Source of the DNA: an uncultured Bacteroidales bacterium
GTDB taxonomy: Bacteria > Bacteroidota > Bacteroidia > Bacteroidales > Muribaculaceae
Assembly (NCBI GenBank): GCA_900539915.1
Contig: UQDU01000031.1
Span: forward strand, 1 to 23,800
Direction of reading: 5' to 3'
Length of the DNA stretch: 23,800 bases
Below, in pieces: positions 15,027 to 22,969 of this stretch. The position numbers and the translations under genes are program-made. The notes under the pieces are model-generated. The model did not search any database and was not told the origin of the DNA. It was given only the letters and a program-made list of their open reading frames with translations. Numbering within the stretch: position 1 is the first letter of the stretch; each line of letters opens with the position of its first letter.

Positions 15027-15693
15027 AGCCCGAACGGGTGATTATATGCTGTCCGTAAGCCCCTATTTTCTGGCGCAGACGGGTGATATTGACATCGATG
15101 GTGCGGTCGCCTACCACCACATCGTCGTGCCATATACTTGACAGCAGTTCTTCACGGGTGAACACTTTGCCGGGGCTGCCCAAGAGGGCCGCCAGTATCT
15201 CGAATTCCTTGCGCGGAAGCCTGACAAGCTCCCCGTCTATGGTACACTGCTTGCGCTGCATATCCAGCCTGAGCCCTTCGTAGCCTACCACCGCCGGCAC
15301 CTCTTTCCGGTCGCCGACGCGGCTTGTGCGCCGCAGGACACTCCTCACCCTGGCAAGCACATTGCGTATGCTGTAGGGCTTGGTGATGTAATCGTCGGCC
15401 CCTATGTTCAGGCCGGCTACCATGTCGTCCTCGCAGTTTTTTGCGGTACAGAATATGATGGGGACATCAGCCGTGGCCGGGTCTGACTTGAGAATCTGCG
15501 CGAACTTGAATCCGCTCATCTTGCCCATCATCACATCGAGCAATATCAGCGAATAACTGCCTAAGGGCAGCTTCAATGCCTGCTCGGCCGAGTAAGCCAC
15601 ATCGACAGCGTAACCTTCCACTTCGAGGTTGAACTGCAGAGCCTCGCAGAGCGTCTCCTCATCGTCTACTACCAGAATCCGGTCTTGAGCCAT
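15004..15693 (-). CDS. OmpR/PhoB-family response regulator
   Basis: Two-component response regulator, 229 residues. The receiver domain (about 1-120) has the acidic pocket Asp10/Asp11, the phospho-acceptor Asp53 in LLDVMMG, Thr83 and Lys105 in DYITKPYS. The C-terminal winged-helix DNA-binding domain (about 130-229) includes LPRKEFEILAALLGSPGKVFTREELL, VGDRTIDVNITRLRQKIG and the final ITRSGYGYGFSV. All key residues are present, so phosphorylation-controlled DNA binding is expected. It is encoded between a PiT-PhoU-type transporter (51 bases upstream) and its kinase (overlapping), all on the minus strand, so the three are probably one operon. Best named RprY-like or PhoB-like; the sequence alone does not decide. 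Confidence 0.93.
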   Translation of the reverse strand: MAQDRILVVDDEETLCEALQFNLEVEGYAVDVAYSAEQALKLPLGSYSLILLDVMMGKMSGFKFAQILKSDPATADVPIIFCTAKNCEDDMVAGLNIGADDYITKPYSIRNVLARVRSVLRRTSRVGDRKEVPAVVGYEGLRLDMQRKQCTIDGELVRLPRKEFEILAALLGSPGKVFTREELLSSIWHDDVVVGDRTIDVNITRLRQKIGAYGQHIITRSGYGYGFSV

Positions 15694-15744
15694 AGTCTTT
15701 TATGCTAACTGCCACAAATATACAGAATCCGCATGTAACATCCA

Positions 15745-18027
15745 TCACACCATGACGATTTCATCGCCCGTCGGCTCGGTCGTGGGCTTCTGGATGCGGT
15801 AGGAGGAGCGCAGCAGCTTGTGGAGCATCGCCAACATCTCCCGGGTCTCCTGAAGCATGTTGAGATATACATACATGACCTTGAGCTGCTCGGCATTGAC
15901 GGTGCGCAGCTGCTCTATGAGCTGCCCTACGCTCTTGGCCACATCTATTTTCAAGCGGTTGCATTCGGCTCTGACGGTGGCTATGACTTCTCCGTCGCCC
16001 ACCTTGACGGCCTCCACCGCCTCGCCGTAGAGGGTGTCTACCTGGCCGGCAATATCTGCCAGTGCCACGGCCTGTTCCTGTGGCAGCGGACGGAAATTGT
16101 TGTCGACATGCTCCAGACACGACTCGCCTATGCGTCGGAGGCAGTAGTTGATGTCAGACATCGCATTGTTTGACAGGTGCATCGGCGAGCTGTAGCGGAG
16201 CGTATCCACCGGGGCGAGGCTACGCAGCCCGAGCATCTGCTTACGGCGGAAGTCCTTGATGGTGTTCTTGTATCTCACCACCTTACGCGTGGCCTTGCGC
16301 AGCAGCCGGGCATCTTCGTTGATGAATCCCTGCGCCATCGCATCATACATCACACGGGCGTGATTGAGCCCGTCAAGCTGGCAATCGGTCATGTACGTGC
16401 GAAACAGCACACGCTTCTCATGCTCGTCAGTGCAGTTGAGCAGCTGCCCGAGCACGGTGGTCTTCTCAGTCTCGGCCTGTTTGCGCTTGAATCGGCGGTG
16501 GCTCCTTATGAGCACCACTATGGCCAGGACGGCAAACAGATAGAGCACCCACAGACCTCCCGTATGCATCGCGCTGACGATAAGCGCCGAGGCCGTGAAC
16601 GCCACGAATGCTGTGACAAACCAGCCGCCGATGACAGCTATCACTCCCGAGATGCGGAACACCGCACTCTCGCGGCTCCACGCCTTGTCGGCAAGCGATG
16701 TGCCCATAGCCACCATGAACGTGACGAAGGTGGTCGACAACGGCAATTTCAGCGATGTGCCTATGGCTATCAGGACTCCGGCAAGCATCAGATTGACCGT
16801 GCCGCGCACGAGGTCAAATGCCGCTCCCTCCTCCAGATCTATCTTTGAAGAGTCAAACCGTCGGTTAATCCATCGGCGCATCCCGTCCGGTGTATGCGCT
16901 CTTACAGAGTCCAGACCACGCTGCGTCCACCTGACGAGCTGACGTCCGATTTTCGAGGAGCCGAACTGCTCGTCGCCCTCCATCTGGCTTCCGAGACTTA
17001 TCTCCGTTTTGGACACATGGCGCACCTTTGACGAGGTGGCAAGGGATACCACCATTATAACCCCGGCTCCGAGCAGGAAGTAGACCGGCGTAGAGGCTGG
17101 CCCGTTGAGCGAATCCATCATAAATCCGTCCATATCGCCGGCTCCGTTGGCACTGTAGTCGAGATATGACTCGAAGCCGGTCAATGGCACACCGATGAAA
17201 TTGACAAGGTCATTGCCGGCAAAAGCCATCGCCAGGGCAAACGTGCCTAATAATACCGTAACCTTGAGCACATTGACACGGCACCAGTGGAGTATCTGCA
17301 TCAATATCGTGAAGAATACCAGCGAACAGCCCACTATCAGCAATTGATTGCCGGCTATCCACTCCTTGACCTCGGGGGTCATAAACGTCAGGCTTCGTGC
17401 ACCTTTGATAAGCATGAAATATATGATAGCCGTGGTAGCAATGCCCCCGAATATTCCGGCTTTCCATTTCAGATGGCTTTTGAGGTCGAAACTGAAGAGC
17501 AGACGGCTCAGAAACTGCACTATCATGCCGAAAATAAACGCCACCGCCACCGAAAGGAATATGCCCAGTATCACCTCCAGAGCCTTCTGGGAGTTGATCA
17601 TCTGAGACAGCTCCACCCCGGAGGCCCCGCCGAATATATTGAGCAGGGAGATTGCAAACGTGGCTCCGAGCAGCCCGAACACCAGCGACACGGTCGTTGA
17701 GGTAGGCATGCCCAGACTGTTGAACATGTCAAGCAGCACTATATCCGTGACCATCACCGCCATACAGATACACAGTATGTCGAAAAACGAAAAATACTCA
17801 GGCCTGAATATGCCGTGACGTGCAATATCCATCATGCCGTTGCTCATCACAGCCCCTATGAACACCCCTATTCCGGCCACAAGGATGATGCGTTTGTAGG
17901 AGGCAGCCCGGGTCCCTACTGCCGAATTAAGGAAGTTGACGGCGTCATTGCTGACACCTACCGACAGGTCAAACACCGCCAGCACAAACAGGAATACGAT
18001 TATCCCTAAGAAAAAAAGATCCATCAA
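15745..18027 (-). CDS. PiT-family inorganic phosphate transporter with PhoU-like C-terminal domain
   Basis: Low-affinity phosphate permease of the PiT family, 760 residues, longer than simple PiT proteins. The N-terminal part shows DLSVGVSNDAVNFLNSAVGTRAAS (about 20-43) and MPTSTTVSLVFGLLGA; the second transporter half has FAGNDLVNFIGVPLTG and LPLSTTFVTFMVAMGTSLADKAWSRES. These paired motifs are the PiT signature. Around ten hydrophobic segments are seen, with a central hydrophilic loop at about 340-395. After the last membrane segment (about 500-520) follows a 220-residue soluble helical region resembling PhoU/DUF47 (LLNCTDEHEKRVLF, HLSNNAMSDINYCLRRIGESCLEHVDNN). It lies upstream of a response regulator and kinase on the same strand. 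The start could be Met1 or Met2 of MMDLFF. PiT assignment is firm, phosphate specificity likely, the PhoU-like label moderately sure. Confidence 0.88.
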   Translation of the reverse strand: MMDLFFLGIIVFLFVLAVFDLSVGVSNDAVNFLNSAVGTRAASYKRIILVAGIGVFIGAVMSNGMMDIARHGIFRPEYFSFFDILCICMAVMVTDIVLLDMFNSLGMPTSTTVSLVFGLLGATFAISLLNIFGGASGVELSQMINSQKALEVILGIFLSVAVAFIFGMIVQFLSRLLFSFDLKSHLKWKAGIFGGIATTAIIYFMLIKGARSLTFMTPEVKEWIAGNQLLIVGCSLVFFTILMQILHWCRVNVLKVTVLLGTFALAMAFAGNDLVNFIGVPLTGFESYLDYSANGAGDMDGFMMDSLNGPASTPVYFLLGAGVIMVVSLATSSKVRHVSKTEISLGSQMEGDEQFGSSKIGRQLVRWTQRGLDSVRAHTPDGMRRWINRRFDSSKIDLEEGAAFDLVRGTVNLMLAGVLIAIGTSLKLPLSTTFVTFMVAMGTSLADKAWSRESAVFRISGVIAVIGGWFVTAFVAFTASALIVSAMHTGGLWVLYLFAVLAIVVLIRSHRRFKRKQAETEKTTVLGQLLNCTDEHEKRVLFRTYMTDCQLDGLNHARVMYDAMAQGFINEDARLLRKATRKVVRYKNTIKDFRRKQMLGLRSLAPVDTLRYSSPMHLSNNAMSDINYCLRRIGESCLEHVDNNFRPLPQEQAVALADIAGQVDTLYGEAVEAVKVGDGEVIATVRAECNRLKIDVAKSVGQLIEQLRTVNAEQLKVMYVYLNMLQETREMLAMLHKLLRSSYRIQKPTTEPTGDEIVMV

Positions 18028-18287
18028 TTACGTTTTGGATTTAATATACTTAAAAGTTGCATCGAGAAACACAGACAAGGCTTGCACTATGTCTCGTCTA
18101 CAAAATTCTACAAATAATGTTTCATTTTTGTTTCAAAAAGATGAAATTATTGTTGCAACAAACAGCGCAGTGCCACGGCTGACCTAACGCCGTTACAAAC
18201 AGCAGTTTGCAGTTTAGGGGAAAAATGCGTAATTTTGGCAGTTTAAATGCGGTAACATGCACTTGCCCATCACATTTCACCCAACCC
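18028..18287. other. Divergent promoter region between PiT and pdxA
   Basis: 260 bases separating divergent genes. It contains the clear pdxA promoter (18206-18237) on the + strand. On the minus strand I find no exact TAnnTTTG for the transporter, only GAATTTTG-like near matches within an AT-rich section (about 18100-18160). A direct repeat of GAAAC/AAATG-type words is visible there on the minus strand. No RNA gene is recognised. Confidence 0.5.
18206..18237 (+). promoter_or_regulatory. Bacteroidetes-type promoter of the pdxA operon
   Basis: TTTG (18206-18209) as -33 element, a 20-base spacer, and TAATTTTG (18230-18237) as an exact -7 match to TAnnTTTG. Predicted start is near 18244, about 45 bases before the pdxA ATG at 18288. 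This also argues that translation does not begin at the upstream ATG 18207, which would lie within the promoter. Confidence 0.8.
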
Positions 18288-19397
18288 ATGAAAGAAACAG
18301 ACAAACCCATCATAGGCATATCTCACGGCGACATCAACGGCGTGGGCTATGAAGTCATAATCAAGACCCTGTCAGATCCGCGTCTGCCCGAGATGTGCAC
18401 CCCCGTAATCTATGGTTCGGCTAAAATCCTGACGGCCTACCGCAAGATGCTCGGACTGCCAAACCTGCCGGTCAACGTCATCCAGCAGGTACAGGAGGCA
18501 AAACCGGGTGCTGTCAACGTCATCAACGTGATACCCGACGACACACGCATCGACCCGGGGCAGTCCACACCCGAAGGGGGCAGCGCGGCTTATGCGGCCC
18601 TCGAAAGCTCGGTGACCGACCTGCGTTCGGGTGCCATCGACGCGCTTGTGACAGCCCCCATCAACAAGGCCAACATCCAGAGCTCCACTTTCACCTTCCC
18701 CGGACATACCGAATATCTTGAGGCTTCGCTCGGCGAAGGTTCCGAGAAGGCCCTGATGATACTCTACAACGAGGTTGTCAAGGTAGCTCTCGTGACTACG
18801 CATCTGCCGCTCTCACGCATACCCTCGGCCATCACCAAGGATGCCATCATGGAGAAGCTCAGGATATTCGACACGTCGCTGCGCCGCGACTTCGGCATAG
18901 TGCATCCGCGCATAGCCGTCCTGTCGCTCAACCCCCATGCCGGCGACGGAGGGCTGCTCGGCACCGAGGAGCGCGACATCATCATCCCGGCCATAGAGGA
19001 AGCCCGCAAGGAACGCATCGAGTGCTTCGGACCCTATGCGGCCGACGGATTCTTCGGCCACGGCCTGTTTAAGAACTTCGACGGAGTGCTCGCCATGTAC
19101 CACGACCAGGGGCTGGCTCCCTTCAAGGCCATCGCCGGAGGCTCAGGTGTAAACTTCACCGCCGGACTCCCGGCTGTGCGCACTTCGCCCGACCACGGCA
19201 CGGGCTACGACATAGCCGGACGCGGAGAGGCCGACGAGACTTCGTTCCGTCAGGCCATCTATGAGGCCATAGACATATGCAGCCACCGCGACTCCTACGA
19301 CGCCGCCACGGCCAATCCGCTCAAGAAGGTGTTCCACGAGAAAAACACCAAGGACAACGTGGTCCTCGATCTCACCAAGGATACCGACGAGGACTGA
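18288..19397 (+). CDS. pdxA: 4-hydroxythreonine-4-phosphate dehydrogenase PdxA
   Basis: NAD-dependent dehydrogenase that oxidises 4-phospho-hydroxy-L-threonine for pyridoxal phosphate synthesis with PdxJ. With start ATG 18288 the product is 369 residues, starting KETDKPIIGISHGDINGVGYE. The frame stays open upstream to ATG 18207, but that codon lies in the promoter and encodes a non-conserved extension, so 18288 is preferred. Family motifs are GHTEYLEAS (His140), TTHLPL (His172), NPHAGDGG (His217), YHDQGLAPFK (His272) and RTSPDHGTGYDIAGRG. The three metal-binding histidines of PdxA correspond to 172, 217 and 272. A short charged C-terminal tail ends KDTDED. It heads a run of six + strand genes, the next starting 46 bases after the stop, although the following five look like lipid or headgroup enzymes rather than vitamin B6 enzymes. 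Confidence 0.94.
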   Translation: MKETDKPIIGISHGDINGVGYEVIIKTLSDPRLPEMCTPVIYGSAKILTAYRKMLGLPNLPVNVIQQVQEAKPGAVNVINVIPDDTRIDPGQSTPEGGSAAYAALESSVTDLRSGAIDALVTAPINKANIQSSTFTFPGHTEYLEASLGEGSEKALMILYNEVVKVALVTTHLPLSRIPSAITKDAIMEKLRIFDTSLRRDFGIVHPRIAVLSLNPHAGDGGLLGTEERDIIIPAIEEARKERIECFGPYAADGFFGHGLFKNFDGVLAMYHDQGLAPFKAIAGGSGVNFTAGLPAVRTSPDHGTGYDIAGRGEADETSFRQAIYEAIDICSHRDSYDAATANPLKKVFHEKNTKDNVVLDLTKDTDED

Positions 19398-19443
19398 AAT
19401 CTATCACCCGACTGTCTAACAGACCCCACAAAGCATATCCCGT

Positions 19444-20154
19444 ATGAACTATGCCATAATCGCCGCCGGCGAAGGCTCCCGGCTCGCCCAGGAAGGTGTC
19501 AGCAAACCCAAGCCGCTCGTTGACATCAACGGCACCCCCATGATACAGCGTCTCATCGACATATTTCTCGACTCCAACGCCGAGTCGGTATCGATAATCG
19601 TCAATGAGCACATGACGGAGGTCCGCAGCTTCATCGAAAACCTCTCGCTCCCCGTGCCGCTCAATCTGGTGGTGAAATCCACCCCCGGCTCCATGTACAG
19701 CTTCGCCGAACTGAGCCGCGTGATGACCGACGGACGCTTCTGCCTGACCACTGTCGACACCATATTCCGCCCCGAGGACTTCAAGCGGTATATCGCACAA
19801 TTCGAAGCCGACAGTCACGCCGACGGCTACATGGCCGTGACTTCATATATCGACGACGAAAAACCGCTGTATGTGGAGGTCGACGACGAAATGACGATAA
19901 CAGCCTTCCGCGACAAGCCGTGGGGAGGCGAACGATACATATCCGGCGGCATATACGGGCTGACCGACAAGGCTTTCCCTGTGCTCCACGACTGCCTCGA
20001 GCGCGGTGTCACACGCATGCGCGACTTCCAAAGGGCTCTCGTCAGCAACGGTTTTGCACTCAAAGCCTACGATATGGGCATGATACTCGATGTGGACCAC
20101 AGCGGCGACATCAAGAAAGCATGCGATTTCCTAAACCAAAACCACAATCTTTAA
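19444..20154 (+). CDS. Sugar/alcohol-phosphate nucleotidyltransferase-like protein
   Basis: 236-residue nucleotidyltransferase of the NTP_transferase/MobA-like fold, which couples NTP with a phosphorylated sugar or alcohol to give an NDP-linked product. Visible motifs are the N-terminal nucleotide-binding loop AAGEGSRLAQEG with downstream SKPKPLVDINGTPMI (residues 7-34), NEHMTE, a metal-binding Asp105 in TTVDTIF, and GGIYGLTDKAF (about 168-178). The size and loop resemble LicC-type phosphocholine cytidylyltransferases and other short members. The substrate cannot be read from sequence. It lies in a tight operon before an ATP-grasp enzyme (10-base gap) and upstream of a CDP-alcohol phosphatidyltransferase, so CTP use to make a CDP-alcohol or CDP-polyol is an attractive inference. 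Confidence 0.82.
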   Translation: MNYAIIAAGEGSRLAQEGVSKPKPLVDINGTPMIQRLIDIFLDSNAESVSIIVNEHMTEVRSFIENLSLPVPLNLVVKSTPGSMYSFAELSRVMTDGRFCLTTVDTIFRPEDFKRYIAQFEADSHADGYMAVTSYIDDEKPLYVEVDDEMTITAFRDKPWGGERYISGGIYGLTDKAFPVLHDCLERGVTRMRDFQRALVSNGFALKAYDMGMILDVDHSGDIKKACDFLNQNHNL

Positions 20155-20164
20155 CACACCAACC

Positions 20165-21046
20165 ATGTCAGAGCTAAGGATTGCCGGCATAATGAGAGCC
20201 GGAGCCTATTCGCCCAACCATATCGGCAACGATGCCGCCATCTTCAACGGCACTATCGAGCAGCTGCGCAAGCGCGGCATGATAGTGACCGTCTACAACG
20301 AGGAGCAGCTCGCCGCCGGACAGGTCAACGAACCTGTAATCATCAACATGTGCCGCGAGCAGCGTTCGATGGAGATACTGCAAGCCAAGGAGGATGCCGG
20401 ATGTCTCGTCATCAACTCGGGCTACGGCATACAGAACTGCATGCGCGAACGCATGACCCGCATACTCCTCGGCAACAACATCCCCTACCCGGACAGCGTG
20501 ATAGCCAACACCAACGAGGCCGTCAAGGACGCTCTCTCCAAAGCCGGCATCGAGCGGTGCTGGATCAAGCGCGGAGAGTCACACAGCCAGCACAAGGAGG
20601 ATGTGTGCTACGTGCGCCACGCCGAGGAAGCACAGGAAGTGCTGCAGGAATACTTCCTCCGCGGCATCAAACGCGCCGTCATCAACCGCCACCTCGAGGG
20701 CGACCTCATCAAATTCTACGGCATACAGGGCTCGCCGTTCTTCTACTGGTTCTACCCCTTTGACAACGGCCACAGCAAATACGGCTACGAGGAAATCAAC
20801 GGCAAGAGCCACAATCTGCCTTTTGACCTGTCAAAGCTGCGCGACATATGTGACCGCGCATCGGAGCTGCTCGATGTGAAAATCTATGGCGGCGACTGTA
20901 TCGTATCCGAGACCGGCGACATACGCATAATCGACTTCAACGACTGGCCCAGCTTCGCACCCTGCCGCACCGAGGCCGCGCCCCACATTGCGCGGGCCAT
21001 ACTCAAGTGCATCAAGGAATACGCCGAAAAGCGCGGCCTTAAATAG
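20165..21046 (+). CDS. ATP-grasp family ligase of unknown specificity
   Basis: 293-residue ATP-grasp-type protein, expected to form a bond between a carboxylate and an amine or similar nucleophile through an acyl-phosphate. The N-terminal half looks like a pre-ATP-grasp domain (ELRIAGIMRAGAYSPNHIGNDAAIF; VINSGYGIQNCMRERM). The ATP-grasp part has CWIKRGESHSQHK with Lys135, AVINRHLEGDLIKFYGI (171-187), and a metal-binding end GGDCIVSETGDIRIIDFNDWPSF with Asp257 and Asn259. The D-x-N ending is typical of the fold. It does not match glutathione synthetase or D-Ala-D-Ala ligase closely enough for me to name it. Neighbours are a nucleotidyltransferase and a lysophospholipid-type acyltransferase, so the acceptor may be a lipid headgroup or an activated amino-alcohol; this is inference. 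Confidence 0.78.
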   Translation: MSELRIAGIMRAGAYSPNHIGNDAAIFNGTIEQLRKRGMIVTVYNEEQLAAGQVNEPVIINMCREQRSMEILQAKEDAGCLVINSGYGIQNCMRERMTRILLGNNIPYPDSVIANTNEAVKDALSKAGIERCWIKRGESHSQHKEDVCYVRHAEEAQEVLQEYFLRGIKRAVINRHLEGDLIKFYGIQGSPFFYWFYPFDNGHSKYGYEEINGKSHNLPFDLSKLRDICDRASELLDVKIYGGDCIVSETGDIRIIDFNDWPSFAPCRTEAAPHIARAILKCIKEYAEKRGLK

Positions 21047-21090
21047 CCCTCTCTCTTTCCCCATTCCGACACTCTCCCCGACCCCCTTCT

Positions 21091-21966
21091 ATGACTGATA
21101 CGACTCAACAACAGCCCACAAATCCCGATACCTGCATCCGCCCCGATGTGCTCAATTACGACGATGTGGTGGAGGTGGTGCCGCGCCTTGCCGGACACCG
21201 CAAGCTCGTCAACGGTCTGCTCCATTTCCTCTCGGTCGACAAGGTCAATGCCGTGCATTCACACTGCTGCGACACCCCGGGACCGGAATTTGTCAAGCGG
21301 CTCCTCTTTGATGAGTTCCACAACACGCTGCGCATCGACAACGAGACCGTACTCGACCACCTGCCTCAGGGAGCTTTCATAACCGTCAGCAACCACCCCT
21401 TCGGTGCGCTTGACGGCATCGCGCTCATCCACATAGTGGCATCGCGCCGCCCCGACTACAAGGTGATGGTCAATATGATCCTCAACCACATATCGGCCAT
21501 GCGCCCCAATTTTATAGCTGTCGACCCCATGGCCAGCGACGACCCCGAGAAACGCCGTGTGAGCGTCAACGGCATACGCGAGGTGGTGCGCCGCCTCAAG
21601 GAAGGCCATCCCATAGGCTTCTTCCCGGCCGGAGCCATGAGCAAGACCGACCGCCACGGACGCCCCATCGACCGCGAGTGGCAGAAGACGGTGCTGCAGC
21701 TCATCTACAAGGCCAAAGTGCCGGTCATACCCATCTTCTTCCACGGCAAAAACAGCTGGTGGTGTAATTTCCTGGGCCACGTATGCTGGCCGGCACGTTC
21801 GCTGAGGCTTCCGGCCGAGGTGTTCCGCAAGTGCGGCACCGAAATACACATCAGCGTCGGAGACCCGATTTCAGTCGAAGAACAGGCCGCCCACGGCGAC
21901 TCCCCCGAAACCCTCGGAGCCTACCTGCGCGAAAAAACCTACGCACTGCGTGACATGTACGAATAA
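21091..21966 (+). CDS. Lysophospholipid/aminolipid acyltransferase (PlsC-like superfamily)
   Basis: 291-residue acyltransferase resembling the OlsA/GlsA and hemolysin-type branch of the glycerol-phosphate acyltransferase superfamily. Key block: ITVSNHPFGALDGIALIHI with His102 and Asp108. The spacing is H-x5-D, not the usual H-x4-D, as in NHPxGxxDG-type members. A second block GHPIGFFPAGAMSKTD (172-187) corresponds to the substrate-binding FPEG/FPAG motif, and VIPIFFHGKNSWW (about 212-224) to the late hydrophobic block. No membrane helix is obvious; peripheral membrane association is likely. Fatty acyl donor and acceptor are unknown; transfer to a hydroxyl of a lyso-aminolipid or glycerophosphate is the family expectation. 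It stands between an ATP-grasp gene and a CDP-alcohol phosphatidyltransferase gene (40 bases before the latter's preferred start). Confidence 0.82.
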   Translation: MTDTTQQQPTNPDTCIRPDVLNYDDVVEVVPRLAGHRKLVNGLLHFLSVDKVNAVHSHCCDTPGPEFVKRLLFDEFHNTLRIDNETVLDHLPQGAFITVSNHPFGALDGIALIHIVASRRPDYKVMVNMILNHISAMRPNFIAVDPMASDDPEKRRVSVNGIREVVRRLKEGHPIGFFPAGAMSKTDRHGRPIDREWQKTVLQLIYKAKVPVIPIFFHGKNSWWCNFLGHVCWPARSLRLPAEVFRKCGTEIHISVGDPISVEEQAAHGDSPETLGAYLREKTYALRDMYE

Positions 21967-22006
21967 CCCCACCCTTCTTAACCCCCATTCTACATCGCAT
22001 CAAGCA

Positions 22007-22969
22007 ATGTCCGAAAAAACAAGCCATACCGACCTTAAGACACTCAAGACATCATTTCGCGATTCCCTCAAGTCGCTTGACACCGAGGAGACCATTGACA
22101 TATATTTCTACCGCCCCATAGGCTATGCGTGGGCTCTCCTTGCCAAAAAACTCGGCGTCACCCCCAACGCCATCACTATTGCAAGCATATTCCTCGGCAT
22201 CGGAGCCGGAGTGGCGTTCTACTTCCCGGTGCTGTGGATTAATCTCATAGGCATCCTGCTGCTCGTATGGGCCAACTCGTTTGACAGCGCCGACGGCCAG
22301 CTGGCCCGCATGACCAAGCAGTATTCTCGCCTCGGACGCATACTCGACGGACTCAGCGGCGACATCTGGTTTGCCACCATCTATGTGGCCATATGTCTGC
22401 GCGAGACTGTCACCAGCGAGTTCTTCCAGGCCCACCACTGGGTCATCTGGGTCATGGCTGTATGCGCCGGCATATGCCACGCCAAACAGGCCGCCTCGGC
22501 TGACTACTACCGCCAGTTCCACCTCTATTTCCTCAAAGGCAAGGAGGGGAGCGAGCTTGAAAACTCTTCGGAGCTGCGCGAGAAATTGGCAGCCCTGTCA
22601 TGGAAACACGACTTCTGGAAGAAGCTCGTCCTGTCATCCTACACTAACTACACCGCCAATCAGGAGAGCCACACCCGGGCCATGCAGCAGCTCCGCGCCG
22701 AGCTCCACCGCCGTTTCCCCGACGGGAACATACCGCAGAGCTTCCGCGACGATTTCCGCCGCCTGAGTCTGCCGCTGATGAAGTACACCAATATCCTGTC
22801 GTTCAACTGGCGCAGCATCATCCTCTTCATCTCCATCCTCTGCCTGATGCCATGGCTCTATTTTGCCGCCGAACTGACCATATTCAACCTAATACTCATA
22901 TACATGAACGTGCGTCACGAGAATATCTGCCGACGCCTGACCGACGATTTACGCAATGGAAAATATTAA
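22007..22969 (+). CDS. CDP-alcohol phosphatidyltransferase family protein
   Basis: Integral membrane enzyme that would exchange CMP of a CDP-linked substrate for an alcohol, making a phosphodiester lipid or polyol. Start ATG 22007 is preferred: the frame opens at ATG 21950, but that codon overlaps the preceding gene and adds a 19-residue non-conserved leader. The product is 320 residues. Motif: D93-S-A-D96-G97-Q-L-A100-R101, then G110 and D114, with the last acid Asp119. The final spacing is D-x4-D (DGLSGD) whereas the textbook motif is D-x3-D. About six membrane segments are visible. A hydrophilic stretch of about 100 residues (roughly 160-260, with KEGSELENSSELREKLA, NQESHTRAMQQLRAEL and RRLSLPLMKY) lies before the last two, longer than in simple family members. 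It overlaps the next gene by 14 bases. Substrate unknown. Confidence 0.85.
   Translation: MSEKTSHTDLKTLKTSFRDSLKSLDTEETIDIYFYRPIGYAWALLAKKLGVTPNAITIASIFLGIGAGVAFYFPVLWINLIGILLLVWANSFDSADGQLARMTKQYSRLGRILDGLSGDIWFATIYVAICLRETVTSEFFQAHHWVIWVMAVCAGICHAKQAASADYYRQFHLYFLKGKEGSELENSSELREKLAALSWKHDFWKKLVLSSYTNYTANQESHTRAMQQLRAELHRRFPDGNIPQSFRDDFRRLSLPLMKYTNILSFNWRSIILFISILCLMPWLYFAAELTIFNLILIYMNVRHENICRRLTDDLRNGKY

Noticed and set aside
16177..16848. 223-residue + strand frame
   Set aside because: It lies antisense to the PiT transporter; a His/Arg-rich composition is typical of shadow frames in this GC-rich DNA.
18207..18287. N-terminal extension of PdxA from ATG 18207
   Set aside because: The ATG lies in the -33 element and the -7 box follows it; the conserved N-terminus begins at 18288.
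21950..22006. N-terminal extension of the CDP-alcohol transferase from ATG 21950
   Set aside because: It overlaps the acyltransferase end and encodes a Pro/Asn/Ser-rich non-conserved leader; ATG 22007 is the better start.
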